NCBI RefSeq assembly: GCF_040675875.1
Contig: NZ_JBEGII010000001.1
Coordinates: 620,001 to 684,000, forward strand
DNA: 64,000 nucleotides
Direction of reading: 5' to 3'
DNA from: Microbacterium sp. LWO12-1.2
Lineage (GTDB): Bacteria > Actinomycetota > Actinomycetes > Actinomycetales > Microbacteriaceae
Shown here: positions 52,419-61,280 of the stretch, piece by piece
How positions within the stretch are numbered: position 1 is the stretch's first letter
Layout: each line of letters begins with the position of its first letter
Program-made: the position numbers and the translations under genes
Notes under the pieces: generated by a model
What the model saw: only the letters and a program-made list of their open reading frames with translations
Database searches by the model: none
Told to the model about the DNA's origin: nothing

Positions 52419-52889
52419 GTGCGCGTCAGCTGGGTGTCGAGAGTGTTGTCGTGGGTCGCAGCGGCCCTGGTCGGCGGCGTGTACGGTATCGCCGGCACGA
52501 TCGGCCACAGCCTCACCTGGGGCGTCATTCCCGTCGGCCTCATCGTCGGCGGCATCGCCTGCGCCGCGATCCTGGTCGCGATCCGCGCACTCACGCACGA
52601 CCGTGGGGCGGCGCTCGCTGCCGGTCTCGGGATGCTCGGGATGCTGACAGTGATCTCGGGTGTCGGTCCCGGAGGGTCCGTGGTGGTGCAGGACTCCCTG
52701 GCCGGCCGCATCTGGACGTATCTGGTGGCAGGGCTCGTGCTGCTCGTCGTCGCCTGGCCCTCATTGTCGCGACTGCCGGTGCAGACCTCGGCAGGCGCTG
52801 CGAATGCTCCGGTCGCTGATGCCCCTCTCATCACCTCGGTCCCGAGTCGTACGGCTGCCTCGGAGGAGAGCGACCCGCGCGAGTCGTAG
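52419..52889 (+). CDS. Small four-helix membrane protein of unknown function
   Basis: A 156-residue protein. Four hydrophobic segments are visible: VLSWVAAALVGGVYGIAGTI, GVIPVGLIVGGIACAAILVA, AALAAGLGMLGMLTVISGV and WTYLVAGLVLLVVAWPSL. The last 40 residues form a Ser/Ala-rich cytosolic tail. No function can be assigned. GTG 52419 is supported by the TAGGAT box six bases before it. Its stop codon TAG is also the start of the fdxA -10 box, so the two genes are packed end to end. Confidence 0.6.
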   Translation: MRVSWVSRVLSWVAAALVGGVYGIAGTIGHSLTWGVIPVGLIVGGIACAAILVAIRALTHDRGAALAAGLGMLGMLTVISGVGPGGSVVVQDSLAGRIWTYLVAGLVLLVVAWPSLSRLPVQTSAGAANAPVADAPLITSVPSRTAASEESDPRES

Positions 52890-52892
52890 ACT
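52887..52892 (+). promoter_or_regulatory. Leaderless -10 box for fdxA
   Basis: TAGACT ends six bases before GTG 52899. Its first three bases are the stop codon of the upstream gene. Confidence 0.55.
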
Positions 52893-52898
52893 GGACGG

Positions 52899-53219
52899 GT
52901 GACGTATGTGATCGCCCTGCCGTGTGTTGATGTGAAGGACCGCGCCTGCATCGACGAGTGTCCCGTGGACTGCATCTACGAGGGTGAACGGTCGTTGTAC
53001 ATCCATCCGGACGAGTGCGTCGACTGCGGAGCCTGCGAGCCCGTGTGCCCCGTCGAGGCCATCTACTACGAGGATGATCTGCCCGACGAATGGCAGGACT
53101 ACTACAAGGCGAACGTCGAGTTCTTCGAGGAGATCGGTTCTCCCGGTGGTGCGGCGAAGGTCGGCGTGTACTCGTTCGACCACCCCGTCATCGCGGCTCT
53201 GCCGCCCCAGGGCGAGTAA
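52899..53219 (+). CDS. fdxA: Ferredoxin FdxA (seven-iron type)
   Basis: A 106-residue bacterial 7Fe ferredoxin. The 3Fe-4S site uses [20 protein letters not shown], in which the second-site residue pattern C-x6-C-x3-C is visible, and the 4Fe-4S site uses [12 protein letters not shown]. The C-terminal 50 residues are the usual FdxA extension ([20 protein letters not shown]). It carries low-potential electrons. GTG 52899 is confirmed by the family start [11 protein letters not shown]. It is followed nine bases later by dapC, an arrangement common in actinobacteria. Confidence 0.95.
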   Translation: MTYVIALPCVDVKDRACIDECPVDCIYEGERSLYIHPDECVDCGACEPVCPVEAIYYEDDLPDEWQDYYKANVEFFEEIGSPGGAAKVGVYSFDHPVIAALPPQGE

Positions 53220-53228
53220 GTCCCGCCC

Positions 53229-54338
53229 GTGAGCGTCCGCGACCTCGCCGACTATCCGTGGGACGCCGTGATCCCCTACCGGGAGCGCGCGGCTCAGCAT
53301 CCGCAGGGCCTGGTGGATCTGTCGATCGGGTCGCCCGTCGATCCGACCCCCGACATCATCCGTCGTGCACTGGCCGAGGCGACGGATGCGCATGCCTACC
53401 CGCAGACCGTCGGCACGCCCGCGGTGCGTGAGGCGATCGTCGACTGGTACGCGCGGCGCAGGGGAGTGCCCGACCTCACGGTCGACAACGTGCTCCCGAC
53501 GATCGGTTCGAAGGAACTCGTGGCGTTGCTGCCCACGCTTCTCGGCCTGGGCGACGGTGACATCGTCGTGCATCCGCTCGTCGCCTACCCGACCTACGAG
53601 GTGGGTGCGCGCATCGCCGGTGCCACTCCGCTCGCCGCGGACGACCCGGCCAGCTGGCCCGAGGGCACGAAGCTCATCTGGATCAACACTCCCGGTAACC
53701 CGGACGGACGCACCTGGACGGTCGATGAACTCGCCGCGGCCGTCGTCCGCGCCCGCGAACTCGGCGCCGTCCTCGCCAGCGACGAGTGTTACGCGGAGCT
53801 CGGCTGGGACGGACCATGGGCGACCGAGGCGATCCCCTCGATCCTCGACCCGCGCGTCACGGGCGGGAAGCGGTCGAACCTCCTGAGCGTCTACTCCCTG
53901 AGCAAGCAGTCCAATCTCGCGGGATATCGGGCAGCATTCGTCGCGGGGTGCGCACGGATCGTGGCGGACCTGCTCACCGCCCGCAAGCACCTCGGACTGA
54001 TGCCGCCGGCACCGATCCAGCATGCGATGGCGGTTGCGCTCGGCGATGACGAGCATGTCGCCGCGCAGAAGGAGCTGTACCGCGCGCGGCGCGACACGCT
54101 GCGTCCGGCACTCGAGGCTGCGGGCTTCCGGATCGACGGCTCGGAGGCAGGACTCTACCTCTGGGCGACCGAGGGGCGTGACGCCTGGGAGACGATGGCA
54201 CGGCTCGCCGACCTCGGTATCCTCGCCGGTCCAGGGCCGTTCTACGGTGCACACTCCACGCAGCATGTGCGCCTGTCGCTCACGGCACCCACCGAGCGCA
54301 TCGCAGAAGGCGCGCGTCGGCTGCGCGAGGGACTGTAG
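53229..54338 (+). CDS. dapC: Succinyldiaminopimelate transaminase DapC
   Basis: A 369-residue class I/II aminotransferase. The N-terminal DYPWDAVIPYRERAAQHP and VDLSIGSPVDPTP are typical of the actinobacterial DapC group. PLP is bound by Lys in YSLSKQSNLAGYRAAF and by the Asn/Asp/Tyr set in NTPGNPDG and ASDECYAELGW. It forms N-succinyl-diaminopimelate in lysine and cell-wall synthesis, in line with dapD and dapE nearby. GTG 53229 follows fdxA closely. Confidence 0.88.
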   Translation: MSVRDLADYPWDAVIPYRERAAQHPQGLVDLSIGSPVDPTPDIIRRALAEATDAHAYPQTVGTPAVREAIVDWYARRRGVPDLTVDNVLPTIGSKELVALLPTLLGLGDGDIVVHPLVAYPTYEVGARIAGATPLAADDPASWPEGTKLIWINTPGNPDGRTWTVDELAAAVVRARELGAVLASDECYAELGWDGPWATEAIPSILDPRVTGGKRSNLLSVYSLSKQSNLAGYRAAFVAGCARIVADLLTARKHLGLMPPAPIQHAMAVALGDDEHVAAQKELYRARRDTLRPALEAAGFRIDGSEAGLYLWATEGRDAWETMARLADLGILAGPGPFYGAHSTQHVRLSLTAPTERIAEGARRLREGL

Positions 54339-54397
54339 ATTCCCTCCTGGTCTCCGTTCTCCCTTTGGCGGATGTCACAGTAGGCCTGAGTCCCTAC

Positions 54398-54403
54398 TAG
54401 GCT
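54398..54403 (+). promoter_or_regulatory. Candidate -10 box for gltA
   Basis: TAGGCT lies 128 bases before GTG 54532. The leader contains GGTCG-TGATC-CGACC and the palindrome CTTGATCAAG, and ends in an AGGAGG ribosome site. Confidence 0.4.
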
Positions 54404-54531
54404 GTAAAAGCGATTCGGTCGTGATCCGACCAGGCGCTTGTGCGCCGCGAGATCGCCAGTTCCGGCTTGATCAAGATCTTGTCTGATTCCCACGCGACAG
54501 GCGTACGGGCAGACACAACGAGGAGGCCCGC

Positions 54532-55830
54532 GTGAGCGCAGCGGCAGACCAGCAGGCGACAGCGAAGCTGACCATCGGTGACACCACCGCGGAGTTCCCC
54601 CTCGTGCATGGCACGGCAGGGCACGACAGCATCGACTTCTCCACCCTGACCCGCCAGACCGGCTACACGGGGCTCGACTACGGGTTCGTGAACACGGCGT
54701 CGACGAAGTCCGAGATCACGTTCATCGACGGCGACAAGGGCATCCTGCGCTATCGCGGCTACCCGATCGAGCAGCTGGCCGGCACCACGAGCTACCTCGA
54801 GGTCGCGTGGCTGCTCATCTACGGCGAGCTCCCCTCCGCATCCGAGCTGGCGGAGTTCGACGAGAAGATCCGTCGTCACACCCTGCTGCACGAAGACCTC
54901 AAGCGCTTCTTCTCAGCGCTGCCCCACACGGCGCACCCGATGTCAGTGCTCTCCTCGGCTGTGGCCGCTCTCTCGACCTACTACGAGGGCCAGACCGACC
55001 CGCACAACCCCGAGCACGTCGAGCTCAACATGATCCGCATGCTGGCGAAGCTGCCGGTGATCGCCGCGTACGCCCACAAGAAGAGCGTCGGCCAGGCGTT
55101 CCTGTATCCCGACAACTCGCTGAGCTTCGTCGACAACTTCCTCAAGCTCAACTTCGGAGTGCACAGCGAGCCGTACGAGGTCAACCCGGTGATGTCGAAG
55201 GCGCTCGAGCTCCTGCTGATCCTGCACGAGGATCACGAGCAGAACGCCTCCACATCGACAGTGCGTCTGGTCGGCTCCACGGGTGCGAACCAGTTCGCCT
55301 CCGTGTCAGCCGGGATCCAGGCGCTCTCCGGTCCACTGCACGGTGGCGCGAACGAGGCCGTTCTCACCATGCTCGGCCAGATCCGCGACTCCGGTCAGAG
55401 CGTCGCACGGTTCGTCGAGCGCGTGAAGAACAAGGAAGAGGGCGTGAAGCTGATGGGCTTCGGGCACCGGGTCTACAAGAATTACGACCCCCGCGCCAAG
55501 CTCGTCAAGGACGCCGCAGACGAGGTGCTCGCCTCACTCGGTGTGACCGACCCGCTGCTGGACCTGGCCAAGGAGCTCGAGGAGCTGGCCCTCGCAGACG
55601 ACTACTTCCGTGAGCGTCGCCTCTACCCGAACGTCGACTTCTACACCGGCGTCATCTACAAGGCGATGGGCTTCCCGACACGGATGTTCACCGTGCTCTT
55701 CGCGATCGGCCGCCTGCCCGGTTGGCTCGCCCAGTGGCGCGAGCTGCAGAGCGACCCGCAGACGAAGATCGGACGCCCGCAGCAGCTGTACGTCGGCTCG
55801 CCGGAACGTTCGTTCCCGACCTCGCGCTGA
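54532..55830 (+). CDS. gltA: Citrate synthase (type II)
   Basis: A 432-residue enzyme that condenses oxaloacetate with acetyl-CoA. The N-terminal beta domain (KLTIGDTTAEFPLVHGTAG; ITFIDGDKGILRYRGYPIEQ) marks the hexameric type II form. Catalytic residues lie in GPLHGGANEAVLTM (His), GFGHRVYKNYDPRAK (His) and the Asp of PNVDFYTGVIY. GTG 54532 follows AGGAGG by seven bases. It has its own promoter and terminator, so it is expressed singly. The full length is typical. Confidence 0.96.
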   Translation: MSAAADQQATAKLTIGDTTAEFPLVHGTAGHDSIDFSTLTRQTGYTGLDYGFVNTASTKSEITFIDGDKGILRYRGYPIEQLAGTTSYLEVAWLLIYGELPSASELAEFDEKIRRHTLLHEDLKRFFSALPHTAHPMSVLSSAVAALSTYYEGQTDPHNPEHVELNMIRMLAKLPVIAAYAHKKSVGQAFLYPDNSLSFVDNFLKLNFGVHSEPYEVNPVMSKALELLLILHEDHEQNASTSTVRLVGSTGANQFASVSAGIQALSGPLHGGANEAVLTMLGQIRDSGQSVARFVERVKNKEEGVKLMGFGHRVYKNYDPRAKLVKDAADEVLASLGVTDPLLDLAKELEELALADDYFRERRLYPNVDFYTGVIYKAMGFPTRMFTVLFAIGRLPGWLAQWRELQSDPQTKIGRPQQLYVGSPERSFPTSR

Positions 55831-55878
55831 CCTGACCCGGCCCTGCAGGGCTCATCGCTCCCCACGAACCCCCGTCGA

Positions 55879-55908
55879 CCGCCTGCATGGCGGCAGGCGG
55901 GGGTTTCT
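55879..55908 (+). terminator. Rho-independent terminator after gltA
   Basis: CCGCCTGC (55879-55886) and GCAGGCGG (55893-55900) form a stem followed by GGG and TTTCTT, one of the few U-tracts in the window. Confidence 0.75.
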
Positions 55909-55939
55909 TACTGCCCGTGAACTCGTTCCGGAGACGAGA

Positions 55940-55971
55940 ACGGCCTGCCCTCCCGAAGGAGGACAGGCCGT
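55940..55971 (-). terminator. Terminator after the DEAD-box helicase gene
   Basis: ACGGCCTGCCCTCC and GGAGGACAGGCCGT pair with one mismatch around CGAA. It lies just beyond the minus-strand stop at 55987. Confidence 0.65.
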
Positions 55972-55986
55972 GTCGAGTGTTGCGGG

Positions 55987-57366
55987 TCAGCGACCCTGAG
56001 CGCTGCGGCCGCCCTGACGCTGACCGCCCTGGCGGGAGGAGAAACCGGCCTGGCCCTGACCGCCACCCTGTCCACCGGAGCGGGGGCGACGACGGCGTGC
56101 GGGGGGAGTGGAGGCGCCTGCGCGCTCACCACCGGCCGGGCGCTGCTTGGCCTGACGCTGCGGCTGTGCTGCCTGCACGGGGGCAGGGCGCACGTGTGCG
56201 GCGCGCTCCGGCACGAGCCCGGTGACGGCCGCGGCCGTGGCGCTCTCGAGCGGAGCCGTGATGGCTGCCTTGCGCAGGAGGTCCTTCACGTCGCGGCGCT
56301 GCTCGGGGAGCACGACCGTGACGACGGTGCCGGCAGCACCAGCGCGCGCGGTACGGCCCGAGCGGTGCAGGTAGGCCTTGTGCTCCATGGGCGGGTCGAC
56401 GTGGACGACCAGGTCGACGTTGTCGACGTGCACGCCACGGGCGGCGACGTCGGTGGCCACGAGCACGCGCACGCCACCGTCGGCGGGGTCGGACGAGAAG
56501 GCGCTCAGGTTGCGCTCACGCGCGTTCTGAGACAGGTTCCCGTGCAGGTCGACCGCGGGGATGCCCGCAGCGGTGAGCTGCTTGGCGAGCTTCTTGGCCT
56601 GGTGCTTCGTACGGGTGAACAGAATGCGGCGACCGGTTCCCGATGCGAGATCGCGGACCAGGGTCGTCTTGTCGTCGGTCGATTCGACGACGAGCACGCG
56701 GTGCGTCATCTCGCCGACCGGCACGCTCTCTTCGTCGACCTCGTGGCTGACGGCGTTCGAGAGGAAACGACGCGCGAGCGTGTCGATTCCGCGGTCGAGC
56801 GTCGCGCTGAACAGCAGGCGCTGGCCGCCGGCGGGAGTCGCGGTGAGGATGCGTGTGACGCCGGGCAGGAAGCCGAGGTCCGCCATGTGGTCAGCCTCAT
56901 CGAGCACGGTGACCTCGACGGCGTCGAGCTGCACGATCTTCTGCTTCATGAGGTCTTCGAGGCGGCCGGGGCACGCGACGACGATGTCGACGCCGCTGCG
57001 CATGGCCTGCTCCTGCGGGCGCTGGCTGACGCCACCGAACACGGTCGTGACACGCAGGCCCTTGGCCTCGGCGAGCGGCGCGATGGTCGCAGCGATCTGG
57101 GTGGCGAGCTCGCGGGTGGGGGCGAGCACGAGGCCACGGGGGTGGCCGGCGCGGCTCTTGCGCGTCGAGGCGGCGATCCGAGCGACGAGCGGAAGGGCGA
57201 AAGCGATCGTCTTTCCGCTGCCGGTGCGACCGCGGCCGAGGAGGTCGCGGCCCGCGAGGGAGTCGGGGAGCGTGTCGCGCTGAATCGCGAACGCTTCGGT
57301 CTTGCCGTCCTTTGCGAGGACGGAGGCGAGATCGGCGGGCACGCCGAGGTCGAGGAAGGAAGTCAT
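55987..57366 (-). CDS. DEAD/DEAH-box RNA helicase
   Basis: A 459-residue helicase. The Q motif is FAIQRDTLPDSLAGRDLL, motif I GRTGSGKT, Ia PTREL, II VLDEADHMADLGF, III FSATL, IV-V LFTRTKHQAKKL and VLVATDVAARGVHV, and VI HRSGRTARAG. The last 60 residues form an Arg/Gly/Gln-rich basic tail (RRRRPRSGGQGGGQGQAGFS) that probably binds RNA. A minus-strand TAGCCT at 57470-57475 gives a leader of about 100 bases, as in cold-induced helicases, but that is inference. GGAGAT precedes ATG 57366. Confidence 0.92.
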   Translation of the reverse strand: MTSFLDLGVPADLASVLAKDGKTEAFAIQRDTLPDSLAGRDLLGRGRTGSGKTIAFALPLVARIAASTRKSRAGHPRGLVLAPTRELATQIAATIAPLAEAKGLRVTTVFGGVSQRPQEQAMRSGVDIVVACPGRLEDLMKQKIVQLDAVEVTVLDEADHMADLGFLPGVTRILTATPAGGQRLLFSATLDRGIDTLARRFLSNAVSHEVDEESVPVGEMTHRVLVVESTDDKTTLVRDLASGTGRRILFTRTKHQAKKLAKQLTAAGIPAVDLHGNLSQNARERNLSAFSSDPADGGVRVLVATDVAARGVHVDNVDLVVHVDPPMEHKAYLHRSGRTARAGAAGTVVTVVLPEQRRDVKDLLRKAAITAPLESATAAAVTGLVPERAAHVRPAPVQAAQPQRQAKQRPAGGERAGASTPPARRRRPRSGGQGGGQGQAGFSSRQGGQRQGGRSAQGR

Positions 57367-57558
57367 GAAGTATCTCCGAGAATGCACGCGCGAACGAGAT
57401 GGCCGGGTGCGTGAGGTGGGCGACGGCGCGGGATCGCGCATCGTTTCGCCGTTCGAAATGGCCAGAACCAGGCTAGTGGCGCGGGAGCGTGTCGACGACG
57501 CAGACGTCTCGCATTGCGATGTACGTCACGCTGACAGTATCACGGGCAGCAGGGGAGA

Positions 57559-57590
57559 GCCTGTGCGGCACTCCGGAGAGCCGCACAGGC
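57559..57590 (-). terminator. Terminator after dapD
   Basis: GCCTGTGCGGC (57559-57569) and GCCGCACAGGC (57580-57590) are perfect 11-bp inverted copies, 20 bases beyond the dapD stop. Confidence 0.65.
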
Positions 57591-57609
57591 CGTGCGCGGA
57601 GAGCGCGAT

Positions 57610-58563
57610 TCAGGCGTGCAGTGCCTCGTTCAGGGTGACGCCGACACCGGCACGGCGCACGGCTTCGACCGCGCCGCTGAGAGAGTTGCGGCGGAACAGG
57701 AGTCCATCCTGTCCGGAGAGCTCAGCGCCCTTGACTGTCTTCTTCACGCCGTCGGCCGTCGTCGGGCCGTCTGCCAGCACGATCTTGGTCCCGGCGGTGA
57801 CGTAGAGGCCCGCCTCGACGACGCAGTCGTCACCCAGCGAGATGCCGATCCCGGCGTTCGCCCCCAGGAGGGTGCGTGCTCCGATCGAGACGCGGTGGGT
57901 GCCGCCCCCGGAGAGCGTGCCCATGATCGAGGAGCCGCCGCCGATGTCGCTGCCGTCGCCCACGACCACGCCCTGCGAGATGCGGCCTTCGACCATCGAG
58001 GCCCCGAGGGTACCCGCGTTGAAGTTGACGAACCCCTCGTGCATCACCGTGGTGCCGGGGGAGAGGTAGGCACCCAGGCGCACGCGTGATGCATCGGCGA
58101 TGCGCACGCCTGCCGGCTGCAGGTAGTCGGTCAGGCGGGGGAACTTGTCGAGCCCCTGTACCTGGATGCCGGCGCGCTGGAGCGTCGGGCGCAACCGGGC
58201 GGCGTCGGCAGGGTGGACCGGACCGGCGTTGGTCCAGGCGACGTTCGGCAGGTGACCGAAGATGCCGTCGAGACTCAGGTCGTTCGGACGCACCAGAAGG
58301 TGGGAGAGCGCGTGCAGACGCAGATACGCGTCGGCGGTGGAGGCCGGCGCCGCATCGAGGTCGATCTCGAGCTGGACGACCTCGACCGTGACGTTGCGGC
58401 GCTCGTCGGGGCGTGCGTCGTCCTGCAGTGCGGCAGCGGCGGCTGCGGACTCGCCCGCAGGTGCGGTACCGGTACCGAGTGCGGAGTACCACGCGTCGAG
58501 CACGGTGCCGTCACCGGCGATCGTGGTGAGTCCGACACCCCAGATGCTGCGCGATTCAGTCAT
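57610..58563 (-). CDS. dapD: Tetrahydrodipicolinate N-succinyltransferase
   Basis: A 317-residue DapD of the actinobacterial type. The C-terminal half is a left-handed beta helix with hexapeptide repeats ([60 protein letters not shown]). It adds succinyl to tetrahydrodipicolinate in diaminopimelate synthesis. ATG 58563 lies six bases after TACCGT on the minus strand, and GGAG sits between them. It is divergent from dapE with 95 bp between starts, so the two steps could be co-regulated. Confidence 0.92.
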   Translation of the reverse strand: MTESRSIWGVGLTTIAGDGTVLDAWYSALGTGTAPAGESAAAAAALQDDARPDERRNVTVEVVQLEIDLDAAPASTADAYLRLHALSHLLVRPNDLSLDGIFGHLPNVAWTNAGPVHPADAARLRPTLQRAGIQVQGLDKFPRLTDYLQPAGVRIADASRVRLGAYLSPGTTVMHEGFVNFNAGTLGASMVEGRISQGVVVGDGSDIGGGSSIMGTLSGGGTHRVSIGARTLLGANAGIGISLGDDCVVEAGLYVTAGTKIVLADGPTTADGVKKTVKGAELSGQDGLLFRRNSLSGAVEAVRRAGVGVTLNEALHA

Positions 58564-58569
58564 GACTCC

Positions 58570-58575
58570 ACGGTA
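58570..58575 (-). promoter_or_regulatory. Leaderless -10 box for dapD
   Basis: On the minus strand TACCGT, then GGAGTC, then ATG 58563. Confidence 0.45.
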
Positions 58576-58646
58576 CCGGGAACCGCGCAGGCCTCCGGTC
58601 CTGATGACGTCATGCTCGCCCAGGCGGGGCCCGGGGCGGCAGGTCA

Positions 58647-58652
58647 TAGGCT
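58647..58652 (+). promoter_or_regulatory. Leaderless -10 box for dapE
   Basis: TAGGCT ends six bases before ATG 58659. Confidence 0.5.
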
Positions 58653-58658
58653 GGGGTC

Positions 58659-59732
58659 ATGGTGCTCGATCTCACTGCGTCCTCCCTTGCCCTCACGCGC
58701 GCGATCTGCGACATCCCGAGCGTTTCGGGAGAGGAGCACGCTCTCGCCGACGCGATCGAGGAAGCGATCGCGTCGCTGACACACCTGGAGGTGATCCGGC
58801 ACGGCAACACGATCGTCGCGCGAACCGCCCTCGGCCGCAGCCAGCGCGTCGCGATCGCGGGCCACATCGACACGGTGCCGATCAACGACAACCTCCCCAC
58901 GCGTGACATCGAGATCGACGGAGAGCCGTACCTCTGGGGACGCGGAACCGTCGACATGAAAGCCGGCACGGCGGTCCAGCTGAAGCTCGCTGCCGAGCTG
59001 ACGGATCCCACCGTCGACATCACCTGGATGTGGTACGACAACGAGGAGGTCGAAGCGTCCAAGAACGGCCTCGGGCTGCTCGCCTCCGTACGTCCCGATC
59101 TGTTCGAAGCCGACTTCGCGATCCTCGGCGAGCCGTCCAACGGTGAGGTCGAGGGCGGATGCAACGGCACGCTGCGCGCCATCGTGCGCACATCCGGCGT
59201 GCGTGCCCACGCGGCACGTGCCTGGATCGGCGAGAACGCGATCCATCGTGCCGCCCCTATCCTGACGCGGCTCTCCGAGTATCGTGCCCGCGAGGTGCTC
59301 GTCGAGGGGCTGCTCTACCGCGAGAGCCTGAGCGCCGTGCGGATCTCGGGCGGCGTCGCCGGAAATGTGATCCCCGACGCCTGCGAGGTGGAGATCAACT
59401 ACCGTTTCGCCCCGAGCAAGACCGCGGGTGACGCTGAGGCACATGTGCGCGGTGTCCTCGCCGGATTCGACCTGGAGGTCACCGACGCCGCTGAGGGTGC
59501 ACGCCCGGGCCTGGACGCCGCGATCGCGCAGCAGTTCGTGGCAGCGGTCGGTGCCGAAGCACGGCCGAAGTACGGGTGGACCGATGTCGCGCGCTTCTCG
59601 GCGCTCGGCATCCCGGCCGTGAACTACGGGCCGGGTGACCCGCATCTGGCACACCACGACGAGGAACGCGTGCCTGTCGCGCAGATCGAAGCGGTGGAGC
59701 AGGGCCTGCGCGCATGGCTCACGTCCTCCTGA
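58659..59732 (+). CDS. dapE: Succinyl-diaminopimelate desuccinylase
   Basis: A 357-residue M20 metallo-amidase. Zinc ligands and catalytic residues are in IAGHIDTVPIND (His, Asp), WGRGTVDMKAGTAV (bridging Asp), WYDNEEVEASKNGLG (catalytic Glu and ligand Glu), ILGEPSNGEVEGG and GDPHLAHHDEERVPV (His). It removes succinate from N-succinyl-diaminopimelate, completing the pathway begun by DapD and DapC. ATG 58659 is leaderless by its TAGGCT box. Its 3' end overlaps the mannosyltransferase-like gene by 19 bases. Confidence 0.93.
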   Translation: MVLDLTASSLALTRAICDIPSVSGEEHALADAIEEAIASLTHLEVIRHGNTIVARTALGRSQRVAIAGHIDTVPINDNLPTRDIEIDGEPYLWGRGTVDMKAGTAVQLKLAAELTDPTVDITWMWYDNEEVEASKNGLGLLASVRPDLFEADFAILGEPSNGEVEGGCNGTLRAIVRTSGVRAHAARAWIGENAIHRAAPILTRLSEYRAREVLVEGLLYRESLSAVRISGGVAGNVIPDACEVEINYRFAPSKTAGDAEAHVRGVLAGFDLEVTDAAEGARPGLDAAIAQQFVAAVGAEARPKYGWTDVARFSALGIPAVNYGPGDPHLAHHDEERVPVAQIEAVEQGLRAWLTSS

Positions 59733-60931
59733 CACTGTCCCGCCGGTGGGCGCTGACACCTGTCGCGCTCCGCATCGCCGTGATCTATCTCGCGGCGCGC
59801 CTGGTCACCACGCTCTTCTTCGTGCTGGCAGGGTCGATGTCGACCTCGCTCTCGCGGTTCGGGGCCGATGCGGGCATCGTGGACTTCGTGCTCGGATGGG
59901 ATGCCCAGTGGTACTGGCTCGTCGCCGAGAACGGCTACCCGAGCGAGCTGCCCCTGACTGATTCCGGCGATGTCGCCGAGAACGCCTGGGCATTCATGCC
60001 GGTGTTCGCCATCCTCGCGAAGATCGTGGGTTTCCCGTTCGGTTCCTGGGGAGCCGGAGCCTTCCTGGTGTCGGTGGTCGCGGGGTACTTCGCCTGCGTG
60101 GCCCTGCACCGACTTCTGCGGGACCGGATCGGTGCCTCGGCTGCGATGTGGGCCGTGACCTTCTTCACGGCAGGACCGTTGGCGGCGCTGTTCCAGGTCG
60201 GGTACGCCGAGACGCTGTTCCTGCTGCTGCTGTTCCTCGCGCTCGATGCCGTGGCCCGGCATCGCTACGCCTGGCTCTATCTGCTCATCCCGGTGATGGC
60301 TTTCACCCGCCCCGGCATTCTCGCCTTCGCCCTCTACCTGGGCCTGCATGGGATTCTGCGCTGGGTGCGGCGACGCGAGGATCCCCTGGCCACGCGCGAG
60401 ATCGTGCACATCGTCGCGCTGGGAGCGCTCGCGACGGCCGCCGGGTTCTCGTGGCAGCTCATCGCCGGGGTCGTCACCGGTGATCCCGGCGCGTATCTGG
60501 CGACGGAGCTGGCCTGGAGGCGTCATTGGGTCGTCGGTGGCGTCGAGGGTTTCATCCCCTTCGAGGGATGGATCCAGGCATCACAATTCTGGTTCGGCCA
60601 GTGGGGGCTGCCGACGTGGGGCGGGCCGGTCGCCCTGATCCTGCTCGTGGTGGCGGCAGGAGTGGCGCTGCTGCGCTCGCCGCAGGTCAGGGCGGTGGGC
60701 ACCGACCTGCGGTTGTGGAGCGCCAGTTATCTGCTGTATCTCCTGGCCGTCTTCTTCCCGCAGTCGAGCACCTTCCGCCTGTTGGTCCCGCTCAGCCCGC
60801 TCTGGGGAGCGGTCGCGGTGCCGCGATCTCGCGTCTGGCGGCTCGGTGTGCTCGCGGTCGGCCTGGCGGGGCAGTGGCTGTGGATCTACCACGTTTACGC
60901 CCTCGGCAACACTTTCTGGCAGGTGCCGTGA
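59714..60931 (+). CDS. Membrane mannosyltransferase-like protein (PIG-V type)
   Basis: A 405-residue integral membrane protein with about nine helices. The WDAQWYWLVAENGYPSELPL segment and NAWAFMPVFAILAKIVGFPF match the conserved first loop of PIG-V/PIG-M type lipid-linked mannosyltransferases, and FTRPGILAFALYLGLHGI is a later family motif. It probably uses a polyprenyl-phosphate sugar at the outer membrane face to glycosylate lipids or proteins. ATG 59714 lies inside dapE, so translation is likely coupled. The acceptor is unknown. Confidence 0.75.
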   Translation: MAHVLLTLSRRWALTPVALRIAVIYLAARLVTTLFFVLAGSMSTSLSRFGADAGIVDFVLGWDAQWYWLVAENGYPSELPLTDSGDVAENAWAFMPVFAILAKIVGFPFGSWGAGAFLVSVVAGYFACVALHRLLRDRIGASAAMWAVTFFTAGPLAALFQVGYAETLFLLLLFLALDAVARHRYAWLYLLIPVMAFTRPGILAFALYLGLHGILRWVRRREDPLATREIVHIVALGALATAAGFSWQLIAGVVTGDPGAYLATELAWRRHWVVGGVEGFIPFEGWIQASQFWFGQWGLPTWGGPVALILLVVAAGVALLRSPQVRAVGTDLRLWSASYLLYLLAVFFPQSSTFRLLVPLSPLWGAVAVPRSRVWRLGVLAVGLAGQWLWIYHVYALGNTFWQVP

Positions 60932-61023
60932 ATGTAAAGGATCGGTGCATTTCTTCACAGGTGACGTCCAGGCGCGATCGCACCCGATAAACTCATCTCA
61001 TACCACCGAGGAAAGGGGCCACG

Positions 61024-61197
61024 ATGGCAGCGATGAAGCCGAGGACCGGAGACGGACCCATGGAAGCCGTGAAAGAAGGGCGACTCATCATCGTGCGCGT
61101 TCCGCTCGAAGGCGGCGGCCGCCTGGTCGTCTCTGTGAACGACGCCGAGGCGAAGGAGCTTCACGACGTGCTGGCCGGCGTCGTGGCGCCTGCCTGA
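61024..61197 (+). CDS. DUF3117 small protein
   Basis: A 57-residue protein, too short for many gene callers. It opens MAAMKPRTGDGPMEAVKEGR, continues LIIVRVPLEGGGRLVVSVN and ends DAEAKELHDVLAGVVAPA, which is the full DUF3117 pattern widespread in actinobacteria. Function is unknown; it is probably a small beta-rich dimer. GAAAGGGG lies about five bases before ATG 61024, and a TAAACT -10-like box (60989-60994) gives a 30-base leader. A very strong terminator follows. Confidence 0.88.
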   Translation: MAAMKPRTGDGPMEAVKEGRLIIVRVPLEGGGRLVVSVNDAEAKELHDVLAGVVAPA

Positions 61198-61224
61198 ACG
61201 AGCAGATCCGTTTCCACACGGACG

Positions 61225-61265
61225 ACGAAGAAGGCGACGGATCATCGATCCGTCGCCTTCTTCGT
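61225..61265. terminator. Long bidirectional terminator between convergent genes
   Basis: ACGAAGAAGGCGACGGATC (61225-61243) and its exact inverse GATCCGTCGCCTTCTTCGT (61247-61265) give a 19-bp perfect stem with a three-base loop. Confidence 0.8.
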
Positions 61266-61280
61266 GTGTCAGAGGTGTCG

